Shown one piece after another: positions 1 to 9,172 of a stretch of DNA of 10,182 nt. The notes beneath the pieces are model-generated. The model was not told the DNA's origin and ran no database searches. It saw only the letters and a program-made list of their open reading frames with translations. Position numbers and translations under genes: made by a program. The stretch is taken from the NCBI GenBank assembly GCA_900768265.1, contig CAAGCF010000012.1:1-10182 (forward strand), written 5' to 3'. Within the stretch, counting starts at the first letter, position 1. Every line of letters starts with the position of its first letter. The stretch comes from an uncultured Collinsella sp. (GTDB lineage Bacteria > Actinomycetota > Coriobacteriia > Coriobacteriales > Coriobacteriaceae).

Positions 1-54
1 CTGCGTCTTGGGGGCATCATCGCCCGCACCGGAGGTACGGAAGTGGTTACCCAC
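1..54 (-). CDS. N-terminus of an unidentified protein, cut by the left edge
   Basis: On the minus strand a GTG codon at 54-52 opens a frame that stays open to the window edge and gives 18 residues, MGNHFRTSGAGDDAPKTQ. It is preceded by a strong Shine-Dalgarno sequence (AAGGAG) with a five-base spacer, and an in-frame TAA lies just upstream of that, so the start is well supported. An extended -10 promoter element lies about 46 bases further upstream. The visible peptide is polar and has no signal sequence or recognisable domain, so no function can be given. The gene is divergent from the zinc-ribbon gene at 476. Confidence 0.6.
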   Translation of the reverse strand, partial: MGNHFRTSGAGDDAPKTQ

Positions 55-99
55 TGGTGCTCCTTATCGTCGTGCGTTTAAACTACATGAGCGCTTTGT

Positions 100-108
100 A
101 TTTTAGCA
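100..108 (-). promoter_or_regulatory. Extended -10 element for the left-edge gene
   Basis: The minus strand reads TGC-TAAAAT, an extended -10 element (TGn plus five of six matches to TATAAT). It lies 46 bases before the GTG start at 54. No good -35 box is visible 17 bases upstream, which is tolerable for an extended -10 promoter. The position fits the start of the gene running off the left edge. Confidence 0.4.
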
Positions 109-152
109 GGATTGCCTTTGCTGCACATAAGAAGCATGGCGGGCTTTGGGAT

Positions 153-291
153 CCGTCCGGCCGCGCACAGGGTTACCTCCCAAATCGTCCTCGCGCATGG
201 CCGGCATTTGTCCTGCTCCTGCGGAGCTGCGGACAAACGCCGGCCTGCGCTGCGGAAAGATTTGGGAGGTAACCCTGTGCCCGGCCTGCGG
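153..291. repeat. Long imperfect palindrome (about 139 bases)
   Basis: The core is a perfect 22-base inverted repeat, 165-186 against 259-280. The stem continues inward: GCGCA, GGCCGGC and TTTGTCC on the left (194-213) pair with GGACAAA, GCCGGCC and TGCGC on the right, with one mismatch and small bulges. It closes on GCTCC/GGAGC around a three-base loop at 220-222. Outward, CGGCC and CCG on the left pair with GGCCG and CGG on the right. Nearly the whole element folds into one hairpin. No gene ends here, because both flanking genes start outward, and no T-tract follows, so it is not an ordinary terminator. It could be a non-autonomous mobile element, a REP-like repeat or a structured RNA. Confidence 0.8.
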
Positions 292-316
292 CTACTAAGG
301 AGTCGATGCGTTCAAG

Positions 317-385
317 AAGTTGCGGTGAAATAGGGACTGTTTTAGCAGTTAAAAGCCCTAATCAGTCCCTATTTCACCGCAACTT
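317..385. repeat. Perfect 23-base inverted repeat with 23-base centre
   Basis: Positions 317-339 are the exact reverse complement of 363-385 (arm begins AAGTTGCGGTG and ends AGGGACTG). The 23-base centre contains a second small dyad, TTTTA/TAAAA, at 340-354. The element starts 25 bases after the end of the larger palindrome and ends 90 bases before the start codon of the zinc-ribbon gene. If transcribed it would form a very stable hairpin in that gene's upstream region. The perfect arms and compact size suggest a MITE-like or REP-like repeat. I see no convincing target-site duplication at its edges. Confidence 0.85.
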
Positions 386-475
386 ATATTGGAGCTCATT
401 GTTGCACAACTTGGGTTGGGGATATCGCTTTACAGTTGAGTTAGATGGATGGTTCCAGGCTTGCTGGAGGTTGAT

Positions 476-1744
476 ATGGTTTGTCCTTATTGTGGTGCTG
501 AGCTTGCTGATGGGGCTCGGTTTTGTGTGGGATGTGGGGCTGCGCTTGACGGGACACAGGCTATGCCCGTAGCCGAGCCTGCGGTTGTGCCGGCACCCGT
601 GAACTCGCCCGCCCCCAGCAAAAAGCCCAAGAAAGGCGTCGTGATCGCTATCGTCTGCGCGGCGGTAATCGTTGTTGGCGGGGGCGGTGGACTGGCGTAT
701 CACCTGTATCAGCAGCATGTTCAGGAGCAGGAGCAGTATGAGTCGGCGCATTCCAAGCATGCGCTCGTGGTGAGTGTAAAGGCTGAAGGCTGGGACACCG
801 ATAACGGTGCTTCGCGTGTGCCGGTGCGCGTAAAGGGCAAGACGGTCGACGGAAAGAAGGTCGACAAGGTCGAATATGTCGCTTCCGACGGCTCGGGCAT
901 CAAGCTTATCCAGGGCAAGTACACGCTCAAGGCGGCAGGCTCCCCTATCGCCGCCGATGGCACTATCTATCAGGTGCCTTGTACAAAGGCCGAGCTTACG
1001 ATCGACGATGTCTTTGCCAAGGGCGAAAAAATTGACCTGGGCGAGCTCGCCGAGCAGGATGCGATTCTGGACTTCACCCCCATCGACGCCGCCGAGGTAA
1101 CCGACGACGAGATCAATGACGCCGTGACGCTCGCCATGGCATACAAGGGCAAGGACGCGCCCAACGTCGACGCGCTGCGCCACGCCGCAACCAATCGCCG
1201 CGACACCGCCGTCGCGGCCAAGAAAGCCGCCGAAGAGGAAGCGGCACGCCAGGACGAGGAACAGCGCAAAGCCGCCGCACGCCACATCGAGGCCCAAACC
1301 TTCAGTGTCGACCTGCCCGAGTACTGGGACGGCAGGGTCACGGCGAAGGTCGACGGGGATTCGATAGGGCTGTACTCGACCGCCTATCCAGATAAATGCT
1401 TCGGCAGTCTTACCGGATACGACCATGAGGTATGGGGTGGCGGCGATATCGGCGGCGGGTGTGTAAAGGACATCAACCTCGGCGGCGGTCGCTATGTAGA
1501 AATATGGATTACGCGCTGGTCCTACGACGCCGCGATGGCTCATCTTCCCAAATTCTCATCGAACTCGACCGGCTGCTCTGATGATGCCGCCCGCGAGATT
1601 CTCGATTTACAGTCCTTGGGAGCCGTCTCATTCGATACCATCGTCTCCGAAATGAAAGCGGCAAACGCGCCGGAATCCAAAACGCTCTTCAAGGCAGATG
1701 ATATTTTTGCCGGCACCCTCGCCCCGACCGTAAAACCTCTCTAG
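476..1744 (+). CDS. Zinc-ribbon single-pass membrane protein of unknown function
   Basis: The protein has 422 residues from the ATG at 476, chosen because GGAGG ends five bases before it. An ATG at 449 in the same frame lacks such a site. Residues 3-20 form a four-cysteine zinc ribbon (C3, C6, C17, C20: CPYCG and CVGCG). A Pro/Ala-rich linker and a basic stretch (49-53) follow, then one membrane segment at about 55-77. By the positive-inside rule the ribbon is cytoplasmic and the large remainder is outside. The outer part contains a beta-rich region (about 90-170), an Ala/Glu/Lys/Arg helix likely to be a coiled coil (about 238-275), and a C-terminal domain starting near FSVDLPEYWDGRV (about 275-422). 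Similar layouts occur in many Gram-positive envelope proteins annotated only as zinc-ribbon proteins. I do not recognise a specific family and assign no function. It looks monocistronic. Confidence 0.85.
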   Translation: MVCPYCGAELADGARFCVGCGAALDGTQAMPVAEPAVVPAPVNSPAPSKKPKKGVVIAIVCAAVIVVGGGGGLAYHLYQQHVQEQEQYESAHSKHALVVSVKAEGWDTDNGASRVPVRVKGKTVDGKKVDKVEYVASDGSGIKLIQGKYTLKAAGSPIAADGTIYQVPCTKAELTIDDVFAKGEKIDLGELAEQDAILDFTPIDAAEVTDDEINDAVTLAMAYKGKDAPNVDALRHAATNRRDTAVAAKKAAEEEAARQDEEQRKAAARHIEAQTFSVDLPEYWDGRVTAKVDGDSIGLYSTAYPDKCFGSLTGYDHEVWGGGDIGGGCVKDINLGGGRYVEIWITRWSYDAAMAHLPKFSSNSTGCSDDAAREILDLQSLGAVSFDTIVSEMKAANAPESKTLFKADDIFAGTLAPTVKPL

Positions 1745-1766
1745 CTTCTTCCTTGCTTTCCCCTAA

Positions 1767-1816
1767 ACAAAAAGCCGGGGCGCCTCCACATGGAAGGCAC
1801 CCCGGCTTATTTATTG
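1767..1816. terminator. Two-way rho-independent terminator between convergent genes
   Basis: A nine-base GC-rich stem (AAGCCGGGG at 1772-1780, CCCCGGCTT at 1800-1808) has extra pairing inside (GCCT with AGGC). Read on the minus strand it is followed by TTTTTGTTT, a good U-tract for the transketolase operon ending at 1862. Read on the plus strand it is followed by the weaker ATTTATT and serves the zinc-ribbon gene ending at 1744. Confidence 0.9.
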
Positions 1817-1861
1817 CCCAATACGGGAACGGCTCTCAGGTCAAGGCCAAAGCAAAATGCC

Positions 1862-2803
1862 TTAGGCCAAGAACTCCTTGGTGGTCGCCACGATGTTGGC
1901 GGCGTCCAGGCCGTACTTGTGCAGGAGCTCGGCACCCGGGCCGGACTCGCCGAAGGTGTCGTTGACGCCAATCTTCTTGAGCGGCGTCGGGCACTGCTCG
2001 CACAGAACATCGGCAACGGCGCTGCCCAGGCCACCGATCACGGAGTGCTCCTCGACGGTCACGACGTGGCCGGTCTTGGTGGCGCTCTTGACGATCAGGT
2101 CGGCATCGATGGGCTTGATGGTGTGCATGTTGATGACCTCGGCATCGATGCCCTCGGCAGCAAGCTGCTCAGCGGCCTCGAGAGCCTCGCCGACCATCAG
2201 GCCGCAAGCGATGATGGTGACGTCGGCGCCCTCGCGCATGACGATGCCCTTGCCCACCTCGAACTTGTAGGTCTCGGGGTCGTTGATGACCGGCGAGGCC
2301 AGACGGGCAAAGCGCATGTACACGGGGCCATCGCACTCGTAGGCGGCGCGCGTCACGGCGCGGGCCTCGACGTCATCGGCGGGAACAATCACGGTCATGC
2401 CGGGGATGACGCGCATGAGGGCGATATCCTCGCAGCACTGGTGCGTGGCGCCGTCCTCGCCCACCGAGATACCGGCGTGCGTGGCACCGATCTTAACGTT
2501 AAGGTGCGGGTAGCCGATGGAGTTGCGGACCTGCTCAAAGGCGCGGCCGGCGGCAAACATGGCAAAGCTGCTCGCGAAGGCAACGCGGCCAGTGGTCGCG
2601 ATACCGGCGGCAACACCCATCAGATTGCTCTCGGCGATACCCACATCGAAGAAACGATCGGGGCAGGCGGCCTTAAACTTGCCGGTCTGCGTGGCAGCGG
2701 CCAGGTCGGCGTCGAGGACCACAAAGTCATCGTGCTCGTTGGCGAGCTCGACGAGGGCCTCGCCGTAGCTTACGCGCGTGGCGATTTTCTTGACGTCTGC
2801 CAT
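1862..2803 (-). CDS. Transketolase, C-terminal subunit
   Basis: The protein has 313 residues and corresponds to the pyrimidine-binding and C-terminal domains of transketolase, the thiamine-diphosphate enzyme that moves two-carbon units between sugar phosphates in the non-oxidative pentose phosphate pathway. Visible features are DADL at 31-34, GIAESN at 55-60 with Glu58 as the expected catalytic glutamate that activates the cofactor, the aromatic-rich ASSFAMFAAGRAFEQVR segment at about 77-93, and ATHAGISVGEDGATHQ at about 107-122. The C-terminal domain starts near residue 185. The start at 2803 is supported by AGGAG eight bases upstream, inside the end of the preceding gene. One base separates that gene's TAG from this ATG, so translation is likely coupled. 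The same architecture is used by the E1 beta part of the 1-deoxyxylulose-5-phosphate synthase and dehydrogenase superfamily, but the paired N-terminal gene favours transketolase. Confidence 0.93.
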   Translation of the reverse strand: MADVKKIATRVSYGEALVELANEHDDFVVLDADLAAATQTGKFKAACPDRFFDVGIAESNLMGVAAGIATTGRVAFASSFAMFAAGRAFEQVRNSIGYPHLNVKIGATHAGISVGEDGATHQCCEDIALMRVIPGMTVIVPADDVEARAVTRAAYECDGPVYMRFARLASPVINDPETYKFEVGKGIVMREGADVTIIACGLMVGEALEAAEQLAAEGIDAEVINMHTIKPIDADLIVKSATKTGHVVTVEEHSVIGGLGSAVADVLCEQCPTPLKKIGVNDTFGESGPGAELLHKYGLDAANIVATTKEFLA

Positions 2804-2804
2804 C

Positions 2805-3635
2805 CTAGAGCTCCTCTCCGGCGGCCGTGAGCTCTGCCATGGCCTGCTCAAACTGTTCATCGTTGGGGGCCTTGCCGTGCCAACCCACCTGGTTCTCCAT
2901 AAAGGAAACGCCCTTGCCCTTGGTGGTCTCGGCGATGATGGCGGTCGGCTGACCCTTGGTGGCGCGGGCCTCGGCAAAGGCGGCGCGGATCTGATCGAAA
3001 TCGTTGCCGTCGGCGAGCTCCACCACGTGGAACTTGAAGGCGCGGAACTTGTCGGCGAGCGGCATGGGGTCGTTGACCTCCTCGACGGGGCCGTCGATCT
3101 GCAGGCCGTTGTGGTCGACGATCACGCAGAGGTTGTCAAGCTGCTGGTTGCCGGCAAACATGGCGGCCTCCCAAACCTGGCCCTCCTCGCTCTCGCCGTC
3201 GCCCAGCAGGGCGTAGGTGCGATAGTCGTCGCCCCAGTGCTTGGCGGCAACGGCCATGCCCACGGCGGCGGAGATGCCCTGGCCGAGCGAACCAGTGGAC
3301 ATATCGACGCCCGGGGTGTCGTTCATGTTGGGGTGACCCTGCAGGTGGCTGCCGATGTGGCGCAGCGTCTCGAGATCCTCCTTGGGGAAGAACCCGCGCT
3401 CGGCGAGCACGGCGTACAGGCCAGGTGCACAGTGACCCTTGGAAAGCACGAAACGATCGCGGTCGGCCTTGCGGGGGTCGGCCGGGTCGACGTTCATTTC
3501 CTCAAAGTACAGATAGGTCATGATGTCGGCAGCGCCGAGCGAACCGCCCGGATGGCCGGACTTGGCAGCGTGCACGCCGGTGACGATGCCCTTCCTTACC
3601 TCGTTGGCAACCTTTTTGAGCTCTTCGTCGCTCAT
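2805..3635 (-). CDS. Transketolase, N-terminal subunit
   Basis: The protein has 276 residues and is the diphosphate-binding half of a split transketolase. It should bind thiamine diphosphate and magnesium and pair with the product of the downstream gene. Motifs are GHPG at 27-30, RFVLSKGH at about 61-68, GHP at 100-102, TGSLGQG at 114-120, and the cofactor motif GDGESEEGQ at 145-153 ending with Asn176 in VDHNG. All are intact. The length is typical of the N-terminal gene in organisms with a split enzyme. The start is supported by AAGGAAGG four bases before the ATG. Transcription probably begins in the 208-base gap upstream, which otherwise holds only a weak promoter candidate and a small AACCG/CGGTT dyad. 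Confidence 0.94.
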   Translation of the reverse strand: MSDEELKKVANEVRKGIVTGVHAAKSGHPGGSLGAADIMTYLYFEEMNVDPADPRKADRDRFVLSKGHCAPGLYAVLAERGFFPKEDLETLRHIGSHLQGHPNMNDTPGVDMSTGSLGQGISAAVGMAVAAKHWGDDYRTYALLGDGESEEGQVWEAAMFAGNQQLDNLCVIVDHNGLQIDGPVEEVNDPMPLADKFRAFKFHVVELADGNDFDQIRAAFAEARATKGQPTAIIAETTKGKGVSFMENQVGWHGKAPNDEQFEQAMAELTAAGEEL

Positions 3636-3721
3636 TGTGCCTTCCTTTCATCCTCTTAAGACAAGATGCGCACGGCACGGAAAGGTAGTCCCAACACAGC
3701 CGCGATGCACGTACGTCATTC

Positions 3722-3750
3722 ATTATGCTGGAAACTGATGGCTTTACCAG
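3722..3750 (-). promoter_or_regulatory. Possible promoter of the transketolase operon
   Basis: The minus strand has CATAAT (five of six matches to the -10 consensus) at 3727-3722, with a 17-base spacer to a weak CTGGTA in the -35 position (three of six). This would give a leader of about 80 bases before the ATG at 3635. It is the best candidate I can find in the gap, but the -35 is poor. Confidence 0.3.
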
Positions 3751-3843
3751 AGTATTTATCATTATTTGAACAATTGAGCAGGCAGAACCGCTGATGAAAC
3801 GGTTTATCAATGTGAACGTCTTTTGGATGGAACGCAGTCGGCC

Positions 3844-4734
3844 CTACGCGTTAATGTCCTTGAAGCCCTCACCGAAGGTCTCCGTGACATCGGCCACCGT
3901 CACGATAGCATGCGGGTCGCGCTCACGCACAATGGTCTTGAGCGTGTTGAGCTCGCGACGGTTCACAATGACCATGATCACCGGCTTCTCGGCACCCGAG
4001 TACATGCCGGTCGCCCTAAACTTGGTGCAGCCGCGGCCCAGGCCATACATGATGTCGGCCGCGATATCGGGAAACTTGTCCGAGATGATGAGCACCATAC
4101 GGCGCCTGTTGCCGCCGTCGACCACGGCATCGATCACGTAGCCGCTAATGACCATCGAAAGGCCCGCATACAGCGCGTTTTCGACCGAGAAGACTGGAGC
4201 CGACAGCGCACACACGGCAACGTCGATCGCCATGACGGTGGAGCCCACCGGTAGTGACGTATTGCGCGAGATGATCTGGCCGATCGTGTCGGAGCCGCCG
4301 GTGTTGGCACCGGCGCGCAGCACCATGCCATAGCCGATGCCCGTGATAATGCCGCCCCACATAGCGGGCAGCATCAGATCGGCATGTGCCAGCGGCGCCA
4401 CAAACGGAGCGAACAGGTCGGTGAAAAAGCCCAGCAGCACAAAGCCCGTCGCCGTCTGGACCACGTAGAACATGCCACCCTCGCGCATAACGACCAGCAG
4501 CAGCAAGGCATTCATCACGATGGTCTGGATACCGACGGGAAGCGATATGCCATGCGAGGCGCCGACCGCCTGGATAATGGTGGCGAGGCCCGTGACGCCG
4601 CCGGCGGCAAGGCCGTTGGGGATCAAAAACAGGTCCGTCGCGATAGCAGCCAGAGCGCAGCCAAACATAATCTTGGGCAGATCGTGAAAGAAGTTCATCG
4701 AAAGAATGCGCTTGATGTCCAGACGATATGCCAT
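3844..4734 (-). CDS. YitT-family integral membrane protein with DUF2179 domain
   Basis: The protein has 296 residues. The ATG at 4734 was chosen because GAGGGAGG lies just upstream and the MAYRLDIKR start fits the family; an ATG eight codons earlier has no such site and lies inside a hairpin. The N-terminal two thirds contain several hydrophobic segments (roughly 20-45, 65-85, 92-115, 120-145, 165-210) and the family signatures NGLAAGGVTGL and GANTGGSD. The last 85 residues or so (IISDKFPDIAADIMYGLGRG to the end) match the soluble DUF2179 domain usual at the C-terminus of this family. Transport activity has been proposed for relatives, but no substrate is clear. It follows the secA-prfB pair with a terminator hairpin in between, so it is probably regulated separately. 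Confidence 0.9.
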   Translation of the reverse strand: MAYRLDIKRILSMNFFHDLPKIMFGCALAAIATDLFLIPNGLAAGGVTGLATIIQAVGASHGISLPVGIQTIVMNALLLLVVMREGGMFYVVQTATGFVLLGFFTDLFAPFVAPLAHADLMLPAMWGGIITGIGYGMVLRAGANTGGSDTIGQIISRNTSLPVGSTVMAIDVAVCALSAPVFSVENALYAGLSMVISGYVIDAVVDGGNRRRMVLIISDKFPDIAADIMYGLGRGCTKFRATGMYSGAEKPVIMVIVNRRELNTLKTIVRERDPHAIVTVADVTETFGEGFKDINA

Positions 4735-4746
4735 GCTGCCTCCCTC

Positions 4747-4775
4747 AAAAAAGCGCACCCCGTCGGATGCGCTTT
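4747..4775 (-). terminator. Terminator hairpin between prfB and the yitT-like gene
   Basis: On the minus strand AAAGCGCA pairs with TGCGCTTT around a ten-base loop, and the stem runs into six T residues. This is a classic intrinsic terminator, about 100 bases after the prfB stop codon. Unusually, the T-tract ends only 12 bases before the ATG of the yitT-like gene and abuts its ribosome binding site. It may act as an attenuator as well as an operon end. Confidence 0.85.
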
Positions 4776-4874
4776 GAACTTCTTGCTGTATTCGATTTTA
4801 CCGATTCGCCGACCAAATACCACCCCGCACAGAGTCTGTATTGGCCACATCCGCCCAAGGCCAACCCTATGGGT

Positions 4875-6022
4875 TTAGGCGCTCTGGCTTTCCGCATCGG
4901 CGTTGCCGGTCGCCCAGCGATGGTAGCCGATCACAAACGGGTCCAGATCGCCATCGTCGAGAACGGCCTCGACGTTGCTGGTCTCCACACCCGTGCGCAG
5001 GTCCTTGACCATCTGGTACGGATAGAGCACGTAGCTGCGAATCTGGTTGCCAAAACCGATCGTGGTCTTGGGTCCGCGAATCTCATCCAGGGCCTCGGCA
5101 CGCTTCTCGAGCTCGATCTCGTACAGACGGGCCTTGAGAATCTGCATGCACGCGGCCTTGTTTTGAATCTGGCTGCGCTCGTTTTGGCAAGTGACAACGA
5201 TGCCGCTGGGAAAATGCGTCACGCGTACGGCAGAGTCGGTGGTGTTGACGCCCTGGCCGCCCGGGCCGCTCGCGTGATACACGTCCACGCGGATATCGTC
5301 GGGACTGATCTCGATGTCGATATCGTCAGGCAACACGGGAATGACCTCGACGCCGGCAAACGTGGTCTGGCGGCGCTTCTTATCATCGGTGGGGCTGATG
5401 CGTACCAGGCGGTGAACGCCGGCCTCGGCGCGCAGCATGCCAAACGCGTCCTTGCCCTCGACGGTAAAGGTCGCACGGTCGATGCCGATGACCTCAGCCG
5501 CGGGGCAGTCGTTAATGGTGACCTTCCAGCCGCGACGCTGGCAGTACTTCATGTACATCTTAAAGAGCATGAAGGTCCAGTCCTGTGCCTCCAGGCCACC
5601 CTGTCCGGGCTTGATGGTCACAATCGCGTCGCCGTGATCGAACTCACCGGTAAACCAGCTCGAAAGCTCGAGCTCGTCGATAGCGCGGGCCAGGCGTTCT
5701 GCCGTAGCGGCAGCCTCCTCGCGCAATGCGGCGGCATCGGGGTCGTCGCCCATCTCCTCGGCAAGCTCCAGCGCCGCGCGGGCGTCAGATAGCTCGCCGC
5801 GCGCGGTATCCACGGCAGCGATATCTTCCTTGGCGCGAGCGATCTCCTCCATGGTGGCGCGAGCGGCGTCGGCGTCATCCCAAAAGCCGGGGGCCACGCT
5901 TTTTGCCTCGAGCTCGGTCACGCGCGTGCGCTTCTCGTCCAAATGAAGATACGACTCGACCTCGCCGAGCCGGTCCGCAAACGCGTCCAGCTCGGCGGGC
6001 GTTACCTCTAAAGCCTCGGCCA

Positions 6023-6023
<1 letters not shown>
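4875..6023 (-). CDS. prfB: Peptide chain release factor 2 (RF2)
   Basis: The protein has 382 residues. RF2 recognises UAA and UGA stop codons in the ribosomal A site and triggers peptide release. The GGQ catalytic motif is intact at 255-257 (ASGPGGQGVNTTDSAV). The preceding residue equivalent to E. coli position 246 is Ala, the common form. The codon-recognition motif, normally Ser-Pro-Phe, reads Ser-Pro-Thr at 210-212 (RISPTDDKKRR). Many bacteria need a +1 frameshift near codon 25 (CUU UGA C). Here the sequence reads YLHLDEK in one frame with no stop, so that autoregulatory switch is absent. The ATG at 6023 shares its A with the secA stop codon (TAATG), and AGGA lies seven bases upstream within secA, so translation is likely coupled to secA. 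An in-frame ATG at 6077 inside secA is less likely. Confidence 0.96.
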
Positions 6024-8830
<2,807 letters not shown>

Positions 8831-9095
8831 GTGGTTTTCCTTTTTTGGCCATCGCCCACGCCATGCAGCCTTGGGCGAGTTAAACACAGATAAATGTACT
8901 TTAGCCAAACAAGGCGCGGCCTATACGGTCGACCTCGACCGCCACGTAATAACTACGACCAACCTGCCAAAAAGGGGCTGGTTTAATTTGGCAGCTTTTA
9001 TCTGGGAAAACGCTGTCTCTCTGCCATTTGGCGCAAACCAATCCGTCCCCTTCGTACCAATCCGGTGCAATGGGGACGGACTAGCTTGCACCAAT
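8831..9095 (-). other. Non-coding region upstream of secA
   Basis: No gene is supported here. The stretch must hold the secA promoter, but no clear -35/-10 pair is visible on the minus strand. It contains several dyads: CGCCCA/TGGGCG at 8853-8877, which would form a hairpin in the secA leader about 20 bases before the ribosome binding site; GGTCGA-CC-TCGACC at 8927-8940; CTGCCAAA/TTTGGCAG at 8964-8994; the related CTGCCATTTGGC at 9021-9032; and the longer inverted repeat at 9040-9082. Some may be protein-binding sites controlling secA. Confidence 0.6.
9040..9082. repeat. Inverted repeat with GGGGACGGA arms
   Basis: The arms are 9040-9050 (AATCCGTCCCC) and 9072-9082 (GGGGACGGACT). They form an 11-base stem with one G-T pair and a 21-base loop. 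A second dyad interlocks with it (GGTGCAA at 9064-9070, TTGCACC at 9086-9092). ACCAAT occurs three times in the same stretch (9037, 9056, 9090). It has no T-tract and lies just past the rpmE terminator, so it is probably an intergenic repeat or a regulatory structure rather than a terminator. Confidence 0.65.
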
Positions 9096-9137
9096 AAAAA
9101 GAAAAGGGCCGCGCACCCAAACGGATGCACGGCCCTT
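9096..9137 (-). terminator. Rho-independent terminator of rpmE
   Basis: On the minus strand AAGGGCCGTGCA pairs with TGCGCGGCCCTT (one G-U pair) around a ten-base loop and is followed by TTCTTTTTATT. It lies about 36 bases after the rpmE stop codon in the right orientation and separates rpmE from secA. Confidence 0.92.
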
Positions 9138-9172
9138 ATGCCATGAATGCGAGCGATTCCGCGGCGAGCTAT

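Noticed and set aside
153..385. The two palindromes read as a CRISPR fragment or an origin of replication.
   Set aside because: There are no regularly spaced direct repeats with unique spacers, and no DnaA-box clusters or plasmid replication gene are seen nearby.
374..1543. A 389-codon open frame on the minus strand opposite the zinc-ribbon gene.
   Set aside because: The plus-strand protein has a clear zinc ribbon, a membrane helix and a good ribosome binding site. The antisense product has no recognisable domain, and it ends inside the palindrome at 317-385.
2803..2807. The split transketolase as a frameshifted single gene.
   Set aside because: The second half has its own AGGAG and ATG, the halves end and begin at a natural domain border, and two-gene transketolases are well known in several bacterial groups and archaea.
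1790..3659. Long plus-strand frames opposite both transketolase genes.
   Set aside because: They are antisense shadows of genes with complete transketolase motifs, and they lack start signals.
8921..9130. A 69-residue minus-strand frame just upstream of secA, with a hydrophobic N-terminal stretch, resembling a SecM-type secretion monitor.
   Set aside because: Its GTG start and the hydrophobic segment are encoded by the rpmE terminator hairpin and its T-tract, so the hydrophobicity is a by-product. There is no recognisable arrest motif, and a transcript covering it would need read-through of that terminator.
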